The notes beneath the pieces are model-generated. The model was not told the DNA's origin and did not search any database. It was given only the letters and a program-made list of their open reading frames with translations. DNA of 64,000 bases from Sphingobacteriia bacterium. Lineage in GTDB: Bacteria > Bacteroidota > Bacteroidia > Bacteroidales > UBA7960. The stretch covers positions 1 through 64,000 of the forward strand of contig JAABRR010000016.1 in the NCBI GenBank assembly GCA_011390785.1, read 5' to 3'. Positions 29,224-39,094 of the stretch are shown piece by piece (the first letter of the stretch is position 1; every line of letters begins with the position of its first letter). The translations under genes were made by a program, and so were the position numbers.

Positions 29224-30660
29224 ATGGGAGACCCCAAAGGATTTATGAATGTTACCCGCAAGGAAAGCGGTAACCGACCCATTATTGAACGAGTGAATGA
29301 TTACAGCGAAGTAGAGCAAACCCTGAATGAAGAGGATCGCAAATTACAGGCTTCACGCTGCATGGATTGCGGGATACCTTTCTGTCAGTGGGCTTGCCCG
29401 GTTATGAATAACATGCCCGAATGGCAGGATGCCATGTATAAAGATGACTGGAAGCTTGCCATCGATATTCTACATAACACCAATAATTTTCCAGAATTTA
29501 CCGGGCGTATTTGCCCCGCACCCTGCGAAATGGGCTGCGTACTGGCCATTCATGAAGAGCCGGTTACCATCCGCGAAAACGAAGCTGCAGTTACCGAAAA
29601 GGCATACGAAAGAGGCTATATACAACCCAAACCACCTTTGGTAAGAACAGGGAAGAAAATAGCTGTTATTGGTTCTGGTCCTGCAGGATTGGCTTGTGCC
29701 GATCTTTTGAATAAAGCCGGGCATTTGGTAACTGTATTCGAAAAAGATGATGCAGCAGGTGGTTTGCTGCGCTATGGAATACCCGATTTCAAGCTGGCCA
29801 AGCATGTAGTAGATCGCAGGCTGAATGTTTTAATACAGGAAGGCCTTGAAATAAAAACCAATACCCTGGTGGGTGTTGATGTATCCGCCAAGGAACTTTA
29901 CGAAAACTATGATGTGGTTTGCCTGGCCATCGGAGCCATGAAACCACGTGATCTGCCTATTGAAGGTCGCGATTTAAAAGGAATCCATTTTGCCATGGAT
30001 TTTCTTACGCAACAAAATAAAGTGGTACGTGGCGAAGTTTTCAATCCATCTGAACGCATCCTGGCAAAAGACAAAAATGTGTTGATAATTGGTGGTGGAG
30101 ATACTGGTTCTGACTGTGTGGGGACCTCAAATCGCCAGAAGGCCCGTAGCATTACTCAAATTGAGATAATGCCCAAACCCCCGCATAAGCGCGACAGCGA
30201 AAACCCTTGGCCTTATTGGGCAAAAGTGATGAAAACTTCATCATCACACGAAGAAGGTTGCGAAAGATTCTGGAGTGTTGCCACCAAAAGGTTTATCGGC
30301 GAAAACGGTCATGTTAAACAAGTGGAGCTCGTTGATGTGGAATGGGCAAAAGGTAGCAGTGGTTTGATGGAGATGAAGGAAGTTCCAGGAACATTGCGCA
30401 CCATGGATGTTGACCTGGTATTGCTCTCCATGGGTTTTGTTCATCCGGTACACGAAGGACTTGTTAACAGCCTGGAGTTAGAGCTTAGCGACAGAGGAAA
30501 TGTTAAGGTGAACAAGAAACACCAGGCATCAAAAGCCAGGGTATTTGCCACCGGCGATAGTATTTCAGGAGCCAGTCTGGTAGTTACAGCCATTGCATCT
30601 GGTAGAAAAACCGCCGAAGATATTATGGAATATCTGGCAGAAGATCTGCAGGAGAAATAG
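29224..30660 (+). CDS. gltD: Glutamate synthase, small subunit
   Basis: FAD protein of 478 residues that passes NAD(P)H electrons to GltB. N-terminal 4Fe-4S cysteines are in CMDCGIPFCQWACPV and CPAPCEMGCVL. The FAD-binding motif is VIGSGPAGLACADLLNKAGH and the second dinucleotide motif is VLIIGGGDTGSDCVGTS. The C-terminal FAD contact is FATGDSISGASLVVTAIASG. Its stop codon is 10 bases from that of the convergent thrC, and one hairpin covers both ends. Confidence 0.97.
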   Translation: MGDPKGFMNVTRKESGNRPIIERVNDYSEVEQTLNEEDRKLQASRCMDCGIPFCQWACPVMNNMPEWQDAMYKDDWKLAIDILHNTNNFPEFTGRICPAPCEMGCVLAIHEEPVTIRENEAAVTEKAYERGYIQPKPPLVRTGKKIAVIGSGPAGLACADLLNKAGHLVTVFEKDDAAGGLLRYGIPDFKLAKHVVDRRLNVLIQEGLEIKTNTLVGVDVSAKELYENYDVVCLAIGAMKPRDLPIEGRDLKGIHFAMDFLTQQNKVVRGEVFNPSERILAKDKNVLIIGGGDTGSDCVGTSNRQKARSITQIEIMPKPPHKRDSENPWPYWAKVMKTSSSHEEGCERFWSVATKRFIGENGHVKQVELVDVEWAKGSSGLMEMKEVPGTLRTMDVDLVLLSMGFVHPVHEGLVNSLELELSDRGNVKVNKKHQASKARVFATGDSISGASLVVTAIASGRKTAEDIMEYLAEDLQEK

Positions 30661-30680
30661 GATTACAGGATTATTTCTCC
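30651..30680. repeat. Hairpin across the convergent ends of gltD and thrC
   Basis: GGAGAAATA (30651-30659) and TATTTCTCC (30672-30680) are perfect complements with a 12-base loop. The arms include the stop codons of both genes. No T-tract follows on either strand, so it may act as a transcript end or stabiliser rather than a full intrinsic terminator. Confidence 0.6.
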
Positions 30681-31972
30681 GCCAGAAATCTTTTCAATTT
30701 AGAAAAATCATTAGAAAGGGAGGTGAATTTCTCTTCCTTTTCGTTTACAAGACGCAATTGCTCGGGGAGTGTATTGTCTTTATCCATTACAATGCGCAGG
30801 GTTTCAGGAAATTTTGCCGGATGTGCGGTTTCCAGGAAAACAATGTTTGCTCCGGGGTTAACATTTTTCAGATACTCTTTACTACCCAAATAAGCCACTG
30901 CACCATGCGGATCCATCAGGTAATTCTTTTCTGAAAGTACTGATTGCACAGCATTTCGTGTTTCATCATCAGAAAAAGAAATGGAATAGATGGATTGGCA
31001 AAATTCGGGATGACTATCCCCAAAGATGTCCATCATGCGGGCGTAATTACTTGGATTGCCTACATCCATAGCGTTACTAATCGTTTGAACAGAGGGTTTT
31101 GGACTGTATTCTCCTGTTTTGCAATAGATGGGCACCACATCATTAACATTGGTGGCGGCTATGTATCGCTCTGTTTTTAGCCCCATAACGCCTGCCAGAA
31201 GTCCGGCAGTAAGATTGCCGAAGTTTCCACTTGGGACACTGAAAACCAATGGTTTATTTCTTTCAGGTAATTGGGCTGCTGCCCAGAAGTAGTAAAACGA
31301 CTGGGGTATCAGCCGGGCTATATTTATGCTATTGGCAGAGGTGATAAGAAAGGCATCATTCAACTCACGGTCGCCGAGAACTTCTTTGGCAAGTTTCTGG
31401 CAATCATCAAAAGTCCCGTCTATTTCTATGGCTTGAATGTTTCCTCCCCAGGTAGTAATTTGTTTTTGCTGAAGCGGACTTACCTTCCCTTTGGGAAAAA
31501 GAACATAAACATCAATCCCAGGCACATTGAAAAACCCTGCTGCTACGGCGCTACCCGTATCTCCTGAAGTAGCTACCACTACCTTTAATCTGCGTGGATT
31601 ATCTCTTTGCAACCATGCCATAAGTCGCGACATAAACCTGGCACCAACATCTTTAAATGCCATGGTTGGCCCGTGAAACAATTCCAGAACAAATATATTT
31701 TCTTCTATCTGAACCAGCGGAATATCAAAATTCATGGTTTCCTTAATCAGTTCATCAAGAATATCTGATGGAACATCATTTTCCAGAAATGCGGAAGCAA
31801 CAGTCAATGAAATTTCATGTAGACTTTTTTGAGAAAGATGGGAGAAAAAACGATCATCCAAAACAGGTATTCTTTCTGGCATGTATAAGCCGCCATCATC
31901 GGCCAGCCCTTTTAAAACTGCATAGGGTAGGGAAACAGGTGCTGATTTTTTGTTTGTACTGTAAAACTTCAT
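30671..31972 (-). CDS. thrC: Threonine synthase
   Basis: PLP enzyme of 433 residues that makes threonine from O-phosphohomoserine. Family start FYSTNKKSAPVSLPYAVLKGL; PLP lysine in HGPTMAFKDVGARF; phosphate-binding blocks VVATSGDTGSA and SVPSGNFGNLTAG; C-terminal DPHGAVAYLG and LETAHPAKFPE. Length fits the shorter bacterial class. Last gene of the ilv-leu-thr run, 11 bases after thrB. Confidence 0.96.
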   Translation of the reverse strand: MKFYSTNKKSAPVSLPYAVLKGLADDGGLYMPERIPVLDDRFFSHLSQKSLHEISLTVASAFLENDVPSDILDELIKETMNFDIPLVQIEENIFVLELFHGPTMAFKDVGARFMSRLMAWLQRDNPRRLKVVVATSGDTGSAVAAGFFNVPGIDVYVLFPKGKVSPLQQKQITTWGGNIQAIEIDGTFDDCQKLAKEVLGDRELNDAFLITSANSINIARLIPQSFYYFWAAAQLPERNKPLVFSVPSGNFGNLTAGLLAGVMGLKTERYIAATNVNDVVPIYCKTGEYSPKPSVQTISNAMDVGNPSNYARMMDIFGDSHPEFCQSIYSISFSDDETRNAVQSVLSEKNYLMDPHGAVAYLGSKEYLKNVNPGANIVFLETAHPAKFPETLRIVMDKDNTLPEQLRLVNEKEEKFTSLSNDFSKLKRFLAEK

Positions 31973-31983
31973 CTCAGGAATTA

Positions 31984-32910
31984 TTATCTTATTATTGGGC
32001 CAGCCTGGTTTATGGGAGAAAGGTATTTGTTGGAGCCAATTCCTTCTTTTTTAAGTAAATCTGATAGTTTCTCAAGGATTTCCGTCCCTGTTGCTTCGTT
32101 ATCGCAGAGAGCAAAAACAGAGGGACCTGAACCGGAAATACCAAACCCTATCGCACCATTTTCCATAGCCAGCTGACGCATCTCGTAAAAACCGGGAATC
32201 AGCATAGCCCTTATGGGTTCAATAATATGATCTTCCATACTACGGCCAATCAGATCTATGTTCTGGGTGAAGAAGCCTGCTACCAGACCTGCCACATTAC
32301 CCCATTGTTTCACAGCATCGGAAACAGGAATGTGGGTTTTGAGAATTTTTCGGGCTTCGCTGGTAGGAATTTCAACATGTGGATACAAAACAGCGCAAAA
32401 AAGGTTTTCAGGGTAGGGGAGGCTGATTACATCAAGTGGATCGTAACTGCGAATGAGCACCAATCCACCCAAAAGGGCAGGCGCAACATTATCAGCATGG
32501 GCATTACCACATGCCAGGCGCTCGCCCTCCATAGCCAGGGGGAGCAGTTCTTTTCTGCTCAGTGGCGCACCCATCAGCTCATTGATAGCTACCAATCCGG
32601 CAACCGCACTGGCAGAGCTTGAACCTAACCCACTGCCAAAGGGCATTTGCTTGTATAACTCTACACTCACACCTTGCTGCAACCCCAGCTGATCGAGATA
32701 GTATTTAACTACTGCGGTAACAATATTTTTTGCAGGATCTTTGGGTAATCTTCCTTCGTCGCCTTCAATTCGGTCAAGAGTAATTTCTTTACTTTCGTTC
32801 AAATGCATTACCACTTTGTCTCCCGGGGTTTCCAGGGCAAGTCCAAGAACATCGTATCCACAACTAACGTTGGCAATAGTGGCTGGGGCAAAAACTTCAA
32901 CTGATTTCAT
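31984..32910 (-). CDS. thrB: Homoserine kinase
   Basis: GHMP-family kinase of 308 residues that phosphorylates homoserine. Motif 1 is the N-terminal VFAPATIANVSCGYDVLGLAL; the ATP loop is PFGSGLGSSSASAVAGL; the third motif is GFGISGSGPSVFAL. It lies between thrA (80 bases upstream) and thrC (11 bases downstream), the classic thrABC order. Confidence 0.96.
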   Translation of the reverse strand: MKSVEVFAPATIANVSCGYDVLGLALETPGDKVVMHLNESKEITLDRIEGDEGRLPKDPAKNIVTAVVKYYLDQLGLQQGVSVELYKQMPFGSGLGSSSASAVAGLVAINELMGAPLSRKELLPLAMEGERLACGNAHADNVAPALLGGLVLIRSYDPLDVISLPYPENLFCAVLYPHVEIPTSEARKILKTHIPVSDAVKQWGNVAGLVAGFFTQNIDLIGRSMEDHIIEPIRAMLIPGFYEMRQLAMENGAIGFGISGSGPSVFALCDNEATGTEILEKLSDLLKKEGIGSNKYLSPINQAGPIIR

Positions 32911-32990
32911 TATTATATTTTAACTTTCTGTGCAACTGATTATTACTGATTTTTTGACTTACAGTTGCAGGGTTTTGAGGAATTAAAGTA

Positions 32991-35441
32991 CTATTGGGCA
33001 GCCACTCTAACCAGATCGGCCAAAACACCGGCTGCTGTAACCTCTGCACCTGCTCCAGGACCTTTAATTACCATTGGATTATAAAGGTAGCGGTTGGTGG
33101 TTAATGAAATGATATTATCACTACCGCTCAAATTATAAAATGGGTGCTGTTGATCCAACATCATAAGTTCAACACTGGCTTTTCCGTCTTGTAAAACACC
33201 CACATAGTGAAGCGCTTTGTTTTGAGAGGCAGCTTCCAGCTTAAGTTTATTGAAAAACTCTTCAGATTTTTCCAACTCTTTGTAAAAATCATCCACCGAT
33301 GAAGCAGTAAGGCAGTTTTCTGGCAGAATAGGTTGCAGTTTAATCTGGTCAATTTCGAGCTCAAGGCCGGTTTCCCGAGCCAAAATAAGCATTTTTCTGG
33401 CAAAATCCAGGCCACTCAAATCATCTCGTGGGTCTGGTTCGGTAAATCCTTTGTTTTGTGCTTCCTTTACCACATCTTTAAAAGTCCGGTCGCCTTTATA
33501 GTTGTTGAAGATATAGGAAATGGTGCCTGAAAGAATGGCTTCGATTTTAATGATCCTGTCACCACTGATCAGAAGATCGTGAATGGTCTTGATGATTGGC
33601 AAACCTGCGCCTACCGATGTTTCATACCAGTAGTCAACACCATAATGAAGAGCAGTTTCTTTGCTTTTACGATAGTGTTCGAACGTGCCCGATACGCCAA
33701 TTTTATTGCATGCTACTACAGAAATACTCTCTTCAAACAAACCAGTGTACAACGATGCTACATATTGACTTCCGGTATTGTCAATAAAAACAGAATTGGA
33801 AAGGTTTAGTCTTTTGGTTTCTTCAATAAGGGTATCAACATTGCCCGGAGTTCCATCTGTATCTAGCTGTTCTTTCCAGTTGGAAACAGGAATTCCTTCA
33901 ATATGAGTCAATAACTTTTTCGAATTACAAATACCCGCCAGATTGATTCTTACTTGTCGGTTGTTTTCGAGAAACTCTTTGTGCTCAGCAATTTGTTTCA
34001 ACAGCGTGCTGCCGATATTTCCGAGCCCACAACAAAAGACATTAAGTGTTTTAACTGGTGACAGGAACATGGCATCGTGTACTGAGTTCATTGCTTTCGC
34101 CAGATCTTGTCTGTCAATTACCGTGGAGATATTTAACTCTGAAGATCCCTGTGCTATGGCAACAACGTTTACCCCGCTTCTGCCCAAAGCGCTGAAGAAT
34201 TTGCCTGATAATCCACGGGTATGTCGCATATTCTCACCTACAACTGCAATAATGCTGTATTGATTTTCAACCTGGGGTGGATGAATTTTTTGTAATGCGA
34301 GTTCCTGTTCGAATTCTTCTTTAATGGCCTGCTCAGCCTGAAACATATCTGCAGGACTTACGGCCAGGGTAATGCTGTGTTCTGAACTTGCCTGGGTTAT
34401 CAGGATTACATTAACGTTGACGTCAGCCAGCGCTTTAAATAATCGCCCACTAAATCCTTTTTGCCCTACCATACCACTACCGATTACGGTAATGAGACTG
34501 ATTTCAGGAATAAAGCTGATTCCCTTTACCAATGATCCGTTGGCTGATGAGTTGGGCCCAATCACCGTTCCCTTAAAATCTTTGTTAAAGGTATTCCTGA
34601 TGATGATAGGAATATTCTTAGACTGTGCAGGGATCATGGTTGGAGGGTGTATTACCCTGGCACCGAAATAGGAAAGCTCAATGGCTTCATAGTAAGAAAG
34701 CTGTGCAATAGAAAAGGACTTCTTAACCAGTCGTGGATCTGCGGTCATAATTCCATTAACATCCGTCCATATCTGTATTTCAGATACGTTGAGTGCTGCT
34801 CCGGCAATGGCTGCCGTAAAATCTGAACCACCGCGGCCAAGGGTTGTGGTTTCTCCTTTTTCGTTAGATGCAATAAAACCTGTAAATACCAATATACTAT
34901 CGCCGTTTGCCAGGGCAAAATCGTTTAGTGCTTTGTTGGTAACAGTTTCATCAACCATGGCTTTCCCATATCGGCTGTCCGTCCTTATTAACTTGCGGGT
35001 ATCTCCTAAAACAGCTTTTCCACAATGTTGATCAATAAAATGCGCAATCATGGTGCACGAAAGCAACTCTCCATAAGATAAAACCTTATCCTGAACTCTG
35101 GCAGATACTTCACCCAGGGCTTTTACACCGGCAAGAAGGTCCTCCAGTTCATTGAAAAGAATCTTTAGGGCCAGAAGAGCATGGTTTTGCCTTTTAATTT
35201 CCAGTAAGGTTCTCACCGTTTTATAGTGCCGTTCCTCAATCAGTTTAATTTTAGGTAGTACTTCTTCACCTTTTGATGCCAAAGAAAGTAAATCCAGTAA
35301 ACTGGTTGTTACTCCGTTCATGGCAGAACAAACAACAACCAGATCATCGCCTGATGATCTGGTTTCTTTAACAATCCTAAGCAGGGCCAAAATAGCTTCT
35401 GCTGAACCTACTGATGTACCCCCAAATTTTAATACTTTCAT
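32991..35441 (-). CDS. thrA: Bifunctional aspartokinase/homoserine dehydrogenase
   Basis: Fusion of 816 residues that catalyses the first and third steps from aspartate to homoserine. The kinase part starts MKVLKFGGTSVGSAEAI and has FTGFIASNEKGETTTLGRGGSD. Two ACT domains (about 315-460; SLITVIGSGMVGQKGFSG, YSIIAVVGENMRHTRGLSG) are the usual threonine-binding part. The dehydrogenase part (about 465-816) has NVFCCGLGNIGSTLLKQI, VACNKIG, ETSVGAGLPIIKTIHDL and GFTEPDPRDDLSGLDFARK. It begins 17 bases after leuB, so transcription likely continues from the ilv-leu genes. Confidence 0.97.
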   Translation of the reverse strand: MKVLKFGGTSVGSAEAILALLRIVKETRSSGDDLVVVCSAMNGVTTSLLDLLSLASKGEEVLPKIKLIEERHYKTVRTLLEIKRQNHALLALKILFNELEDLLAGVKALGEVSARVQDKVLSYGELLSCTMIAHFIDQHCGKAVLGDTRKLIRTDSRYGKAMVDETVTNKALNDFALANGDSILVFTGFIASNEKGETTTLGRGGSDFTAAIAGAALNVSEIQIWTDVNGIMTADPRLVKKSFSIAQLSYYEAIELSYFGARVIHPPTMIPAQSKNIPIIIRNTFNKDFKGTVIGPNSSANGSLVKGISFIPEISLITVIGSGMVGQKGFSGRLFKALADVNVNVILITQASSEHSITLAVSPADMFQAEQAIKEEFEQELALQKIHPPQVENQYSIIAVVGENMRHTRGLSGKFFSALGRSGVNVVAIAQGSSELNISTVIDRQDLAKAMNSVHDAMFLSPVKTLNVFCCGLGNIGSTLLKQIAEHKEFLENNRQVRINLAGICNSKKLLTHIEGIPVSNWKEQLDTDGTPGNVDTLIEETKRLNLSNSVFIDNTGSQYVASLYTGLFEESISVVACNKIGVSGTFEHYRKSKETALHYGVDYWYETSVGAGLPIIKTIHDLLISGDRIIKIEAILSGTISYIFNNYKGDRTFKDVVKEAQNKGFTEPDPRDDLSGLDFARKMLILARETGLELEIDQIKLQPILPENCLTASSVDDFYKELEKSEEFFNKLKLEAASQNKALHYVGVLQDGKASVELMMLDQQHPFYNLSGSDNIISLTTNRYLYNPMVIKGPGAGAEVTAAGVLADLVRVAAQ

Positions 35442-35458
35442 TGGGTCCCTTTTATTTT

Positions 35459-36529
35459 TTAGAAGTTGTTTTTGATATAGGCTGCCAACCAGTCGCCAAC
35501 TGCTGATGTAGAGCTGGGATTGCTTTTGTCAATGTCTTCTGTTACTATTCCTTCAACGAGAGAAGCGTCAACAGCTTTTCTTATCATGGCGGCTTCATCA
35601 TTGAGCTTAAAAGCGTATTCGAACATAAGGGCGGCTGATAAAATGGTAGCCACCGGATTGGCGATATTTTTTCCGGCTGCCTGTGGATAAGACCCATGAA
35701 TGGGCTCAAAAACAGATGTGTGCAGGCCAATGGAGGCGCTGGGAAGCAGTCCTAAGGAACCGGTAATAACACTGGCTTCATCAGTAAGAATATCACCAAA
35801 CATATTTTCAGTAACAATAACATCAAATCGTTTGGGCCATTGAATAATCTGCATGGCAGCGTTATCCACGAACATGTATTCCAGTTCAACTTCAGGGTAT
35901 TGGGGAGCCATATCCTGAACTGTTTCTCTCCAAAGGCGCGAAGTGGCCAAAACATTGGCTTTATCTACCATGGTGAGTTTTTTGCGTCGGTTCATAGCAA
36001 ATTCGAAGGCCAGTTTGGCGATTCGTTCAATTTCATAGCGATGATAAACGGATGAATCGAAGGCTGTATTGCCATCTTCTGTGCGGCCTTGGGGTTGACC
36101 AAAATAGATCCCACCGGTAAGTTCTCTGATGGTAACAAAATCTACACCTTCTACCAGCTCCTGTTTCAGGGGTGATTTGTGAAGCAGCGAAGCAAATGTG
36201 CTTACCGGACGTATATTGGCATACAATCCCAATTGCTTACGCATGGCGAGTAAACCTTTTTCAGGGCGAACTTTCGCTTTGGGATCATTATCAAATCTTG
36301 GGTCTCCTATGGCGCCAAAAAGTACTGCATCAGACTCCATACAGATTTGATGAGTTTCTGGCGGGTAGGGATCGCCGGTAGCAAAAATGGCTGTTGCTCC
36401 TGTAAGGGCGTGGGTATAGACCACAGAATGCCCTTTCTTCTCACAAACGGCATCGGTTACTTTAATAGCTTGTTCTACGATCTCTGGTCCAATTCCGTCT
36501 CCGGGAAGTACTGCAATTTTAAAATTCAT
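35459..36529 (-). CDS. leuB: 3-Isopropylmalate dehydrogenase
   Basis: NAD-dependent beta-decarboxylating dehydrogenase of 356 residues in leucine synthesis. Shows [11 protein letters not shown], the substrate arginines in [14 protein letters not shown]-type sequence (here [15 protein letters not shown]), [24 protein letters not shown], and the NAD signature [18 protein letters not shown]. It also can act in the citramalate route to isoleucine. It follows the second synthase gene after a 233-base structured gap and precedes thrA by 17 bases. Confidence 0.97.
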   Translation of the reverse strand: MNFKIAVLPGDGIGPEIVEQAIKVTDAVCEKKGHSVVYTHALTGATAIFATGDPYPPETHQICMESDAVLFGAIGDPRFDNDPKAKVRPEKGLLAMRKQLGLYANIRPVSTFASLLHKSPLKQELVEGVDFVTIRELTGGIYFGQPQGRTEDGNTAFDSSVYHRYEIERIAKLAFEFAMNRRKKLTMVDKANVLATSRLWRETVQDMAPQYPEVELEYMFVDNAAMQIIQWPKRFDVIVTENMFGDILTDEASVITGSLGLLPSASIGLHTSVFEPIHGSYPQAAGKNIANPVATILSAALMFEYAFKLNDEAAMIRKAVDASLVEGIVTEDIDKSNPSSTSAVGDWLAAYIKNNF

Positions 36530-36762
36530 TGTTTAATAATTTTGAATTAGAATGGTTTTTACTTAGTGTCAGCAAGAAAACTCCTGTTTTTTATATGTGC
36601 ATGATAAGAAAGCGTCAAGTGCAAGGGTTATTCCCTTTGGTCATGAGCTCAAAACCTTCAGTTTTTCGGTTGCGATGACTGAAAACAGGAGTCTCGTTGA
36701 AATAACGAGATGACTGTTTTGAAGGCGAGCATAACGCAGCAATTGGCGTTTTCTTGCAAGCA
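36530..36762. repeat. Nested inverted repeats between the synthase gene and leuB
   Basis: A 233-base gap inside an otherwise tight operon. The outer pair is GCAAGAAAA near 36574 and TTTTCTTGC near 36749. The inner pair is ACTCCTGTTTT near 36585 and AAAACAGGAGT near 36682. A small hairpin CTCGTT/AACGAG follows the inner right arm. The arrangement is like a non-autonomous insertion (MITE) or a dispersed intergenic repeat; no target duplication is clear and no second copy is in this window. Confidence 0.5.
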
Positions 36763-38316
36763 CTACTTAACGGCTTCAGCCTTTTCTTCCTGCACGTATC
36801 TGTGCTCATTATCGGCAATGGTGTTGAGCATTTTCATAGTAGCTTTAATAGCTGCTGCTGTTTGGTCGGCATCAAGGCCACGGGTTCTGAATTCCTGTCC
36901 CTTAAAATCCCATGCAATGGTGGTTTCTACAAGGGCGTCAGTTTTTCCACCTGGAGGTATGGTTACCAGGTAATCGGTAAGAACGGGGTGCTCTTTACCC
37001 AAACGGTCGTAAATACTCCACAGGGCTTTCATAAAAGCATCGTACTGGCCATCACCTACCGATGTTTCAATGTATCTTTCGTTATCTATACATATACTAA
37101 TAGAAGCTACTGGCTTCAAACCCCTGGCTACCGTTAGATTGTAATTGATCAGTTTAACATTCTGGCTGTTATTTTCGCTCTTCAAAACATCTGAAATAAT
37201 ATAGGGCAGATCATCGATGGTAACGGTTTCTTTCTGATCGCCCAGCTCGATAACCCGTTTGGTTACTTTAAGCAGATCTTCCTGCGAAAGCTCGATTCCC
37301 AATTCTTCGAGATTTTTAGTAATGTTGGCCTTTCCTGATGTTTTTCCTAGTGCATATTGGCGTGTACGGCCAAAACGTTCGGGCAGCAAAGGGTTGAAAT
37401 ACAAATTGGCTTTATTGTCACCATCGGCATGAACTCCACAAACCTGTGTAAAAACATACTCACCTGTAAGCGGTTTATTGGCAGGAATTCTTAGTCCGCT
37501 AAATAGTTCCACCATTTTTGATACTCTTGATAGTTTTGATTCTACCAGTGTGTTTTCTAATTTGAGATGATCGTTCAATACTCCCAAAACACTTGATAAT
37601 GGTACGTTTCCTGCACGTTCTCCCAGTCCGTTAACGGTAGTATGAATGCCTTTTATTCCCGCTTTTAAGGCAGAAAAAACATTCGCAGTTCCCAGATCGT
37701 AATCGTTATGGGCATGAAAATCGAAATGAAGATCAGGAAATCGTTCAACCATTTGACGGCAGAAATTTTCTGTCTGATCCGGGTTTAATATACCCAGTGT
37801 ATCTGGTAGCATGAACCGCTTAATGGACGATTTGCGCAGGTTTTCAACCATATAAAAAACGTAATCCGGTGAATAGATCATCCCATTGGACCAATCTTCC
37901 ATGTATAGGTTTACAGAAATACCTCTTTTAGCTGCTTCATCAAGGATAAATTGTATATCATTTAAGTGCTGATCAGGAGTTTTGCGAAGTTGCCCTTCCA
38001 GGTGCCTGAGTGATCCTTTTGATAAGAGATTGATAACTTTGCCACCGGCTTTTTCAACCCAGTCTAAAGAAGCTGTTCCATCTACAAAACTGAGTATTTC
38101 AATTTTGTGAATGCAATTATTCTTTGTTGCCCACTCAGTAATCCGTTTTACAGCCTTGAATTCTCCTTCTGAAACCCTGGCCGAAGCAATTTCTATGCGA
38201 TTTACACATATTTCATTTAAGAGAAGTTGTGCCATCGCCAGTTTTTCAGCATCGTTGAATGACACACTCGTTGTCTGTTCTCCATCCCGAAGGGTGGTAT
38301 CCATTATTTCTATCAT
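36763..38316 (-). CDS. Isopropylmalate-synthase family protein, probable citramalate synthase
   Basis: A 517-residue Claisen-condensing enzyme of the HMGL/LeuA family, distinct from LeuA at 40565. It starts at the catalytic block [12 protein letters not shown], has the metal site HFDFHAHNDYDLG, the hinge GLGERAGNVPLSSV, and a C-terminal LeuA-type allosteric domain (from about 390; KPVASISICID, VGDGQYDAFMKAL). A second LeuA-like gene between leuD and leuB is common in Bacteroidota. The likely activity is pyruvate plus acetyl-CoA to citramalate, the threonine-independent start of isoleucine synthesis. Sequence alone does not exclude isopropylmalate or homocitrate synthesis. Confidence 0.8.
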   Translation of the reverse strand: MIEIMDTTLRDGEQTTSVSFNDAEKLAMAQLLLNEICVNRIEIASARVSEGEFKAVKRITEWATKNNCIHKIEILSFVDGTASLDWVEKAGGKVINLLSKGSLRHLEGQLRKTPDQHLNDIQFILDEAAKRGISVNLYMEDWSNGMIYSPDYVFYMVENLRKSSIKRFMLPDTLGILNPDQTENFCRQMVERFPDLHFDFHAHNDYDLGTANVFSALKAGIKGIHTTVNGLGERAGNVPLSSVLGVLNDHLKLENTLVESKLSRVSKMVELFSGLRIPANKPLTGEYVFTQVCGVHADGDNKANLYFNPLLPERFGRTRQYALGKTSGKANITKNLEELGIELSQEDLLKVTKRVIELGDQKETVTIDDLPYIISDVLKSENNSQNVKLINYNLTVARGLKPVASISICIDNERYIETSVGDGQYDAFMKALWSIYDRLGKEHPVLTDYLVTIPPGGKTDALVETTIAWDFKGQEFRTRGLDADQTAAAIKATMKMLNTIADNEHRYVQEEKAEAVK

Positions 38317-38376
38317 GGGATTGATATTTTTCCTGTTATCAGGGGTAACTAAATTGAATTTTGATACGCACGATTC

Positions 38377-38970
38377 TTAGACCTTCTCTTTTTCAAACTG
38401 TTCTATTTCTTTGCTTTTGCTTAAAAGGTAGTCAATATCGTCGTAGCCATTGAGCATACAATTCTTTTTGTAAGCTCCAATTTCAAACTCTTCACTGGAA
38501 CCGGTTTCAAGATTGGTGATGGTTTGATTTTCGAGATCAACCTTTACTTTGGCTTCCGGATTTTTTTCAATGGTTTCAAAGAGCTGACTTACAAACTCTT
38601 CAGAAACCTGAACCGGAAGCAAACCGTTGTTGAGTGCATTGCTTTTAAAAATATCGGCAAAGAAACTCGAAACTACCACTTTAAATCCATAGTCAACAAG
38701 AGCCCATGCGGCGTGTTCTCGACTGCTTCCTGAACCGAAATTTTTGCCAGCCACAAGAATAGCTCCTTTATAGGTTGGATCGTTCAATACAAATTCGGGT
38801 CTGGGTTTTCCAGCCGGGTCGTAACGCCAATCGCAAAATAGTTTGGCTCCGAAACCTTCGCGTGTAGTAGCTTTAAGAAAACGTGCCGGGGTTATCTGGT
38901 CGGTATCTACATTGTCAATAGCTAGCGGAACGCAGCTTGAAACAAGTTTTTCAAATTTTTCTACGGGCAT
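38377..38970 (-). CDS. leuD: 3-Isopropylmalate dehydratase, small subunit
   Basis: Swivel subunit of 197 residues that completes the LeuCD isomerase. Family blocks are [19 protein letters not shown], the Gly-Ser-rich active-site loop [17 protein letters not shown], and [22 protein letters not shown]. It lies 124 bases after leuC. The 5' gap shows nothing notable. Confidence 0.97.
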   Translation of the reverse strand: MPVEKFEKLVSSCVPLAIDNVDTDQITPARFLKATTREGFGAKLFCDWRYDPAGKPRPEFVLNDPTYKGAILVAGKNFGSGSSREHAAWALVDYGFKVVVSSFFADIFKSNALNNGLLPVQVSEEFVSQLFETIEKNPEAKVKVDLENQTITNLETGSSEEFEIGAYKKNCMLNGYDDIDYLLSKSKEIEQFEKEKV

Positions 38971-39094
38971 TTTTTTAGGTTTTATTTTTAAGAAAATTTG
39001 AAAATACAGGTGTTATTTTGTTTGTCAATTATTCCTGTATTTTCGATTTACTTGGTATGTATGAAAATTACTAATCATTAAGAATCCTGTAATG

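Noticed and set aside
36615-36818. 67-codon ORF on the minus strand over the nested repeats
   Set aside because: It begins in the end of the synthase gene and runs into the inverted repeats; the repeats explain the open frame better than a protein.
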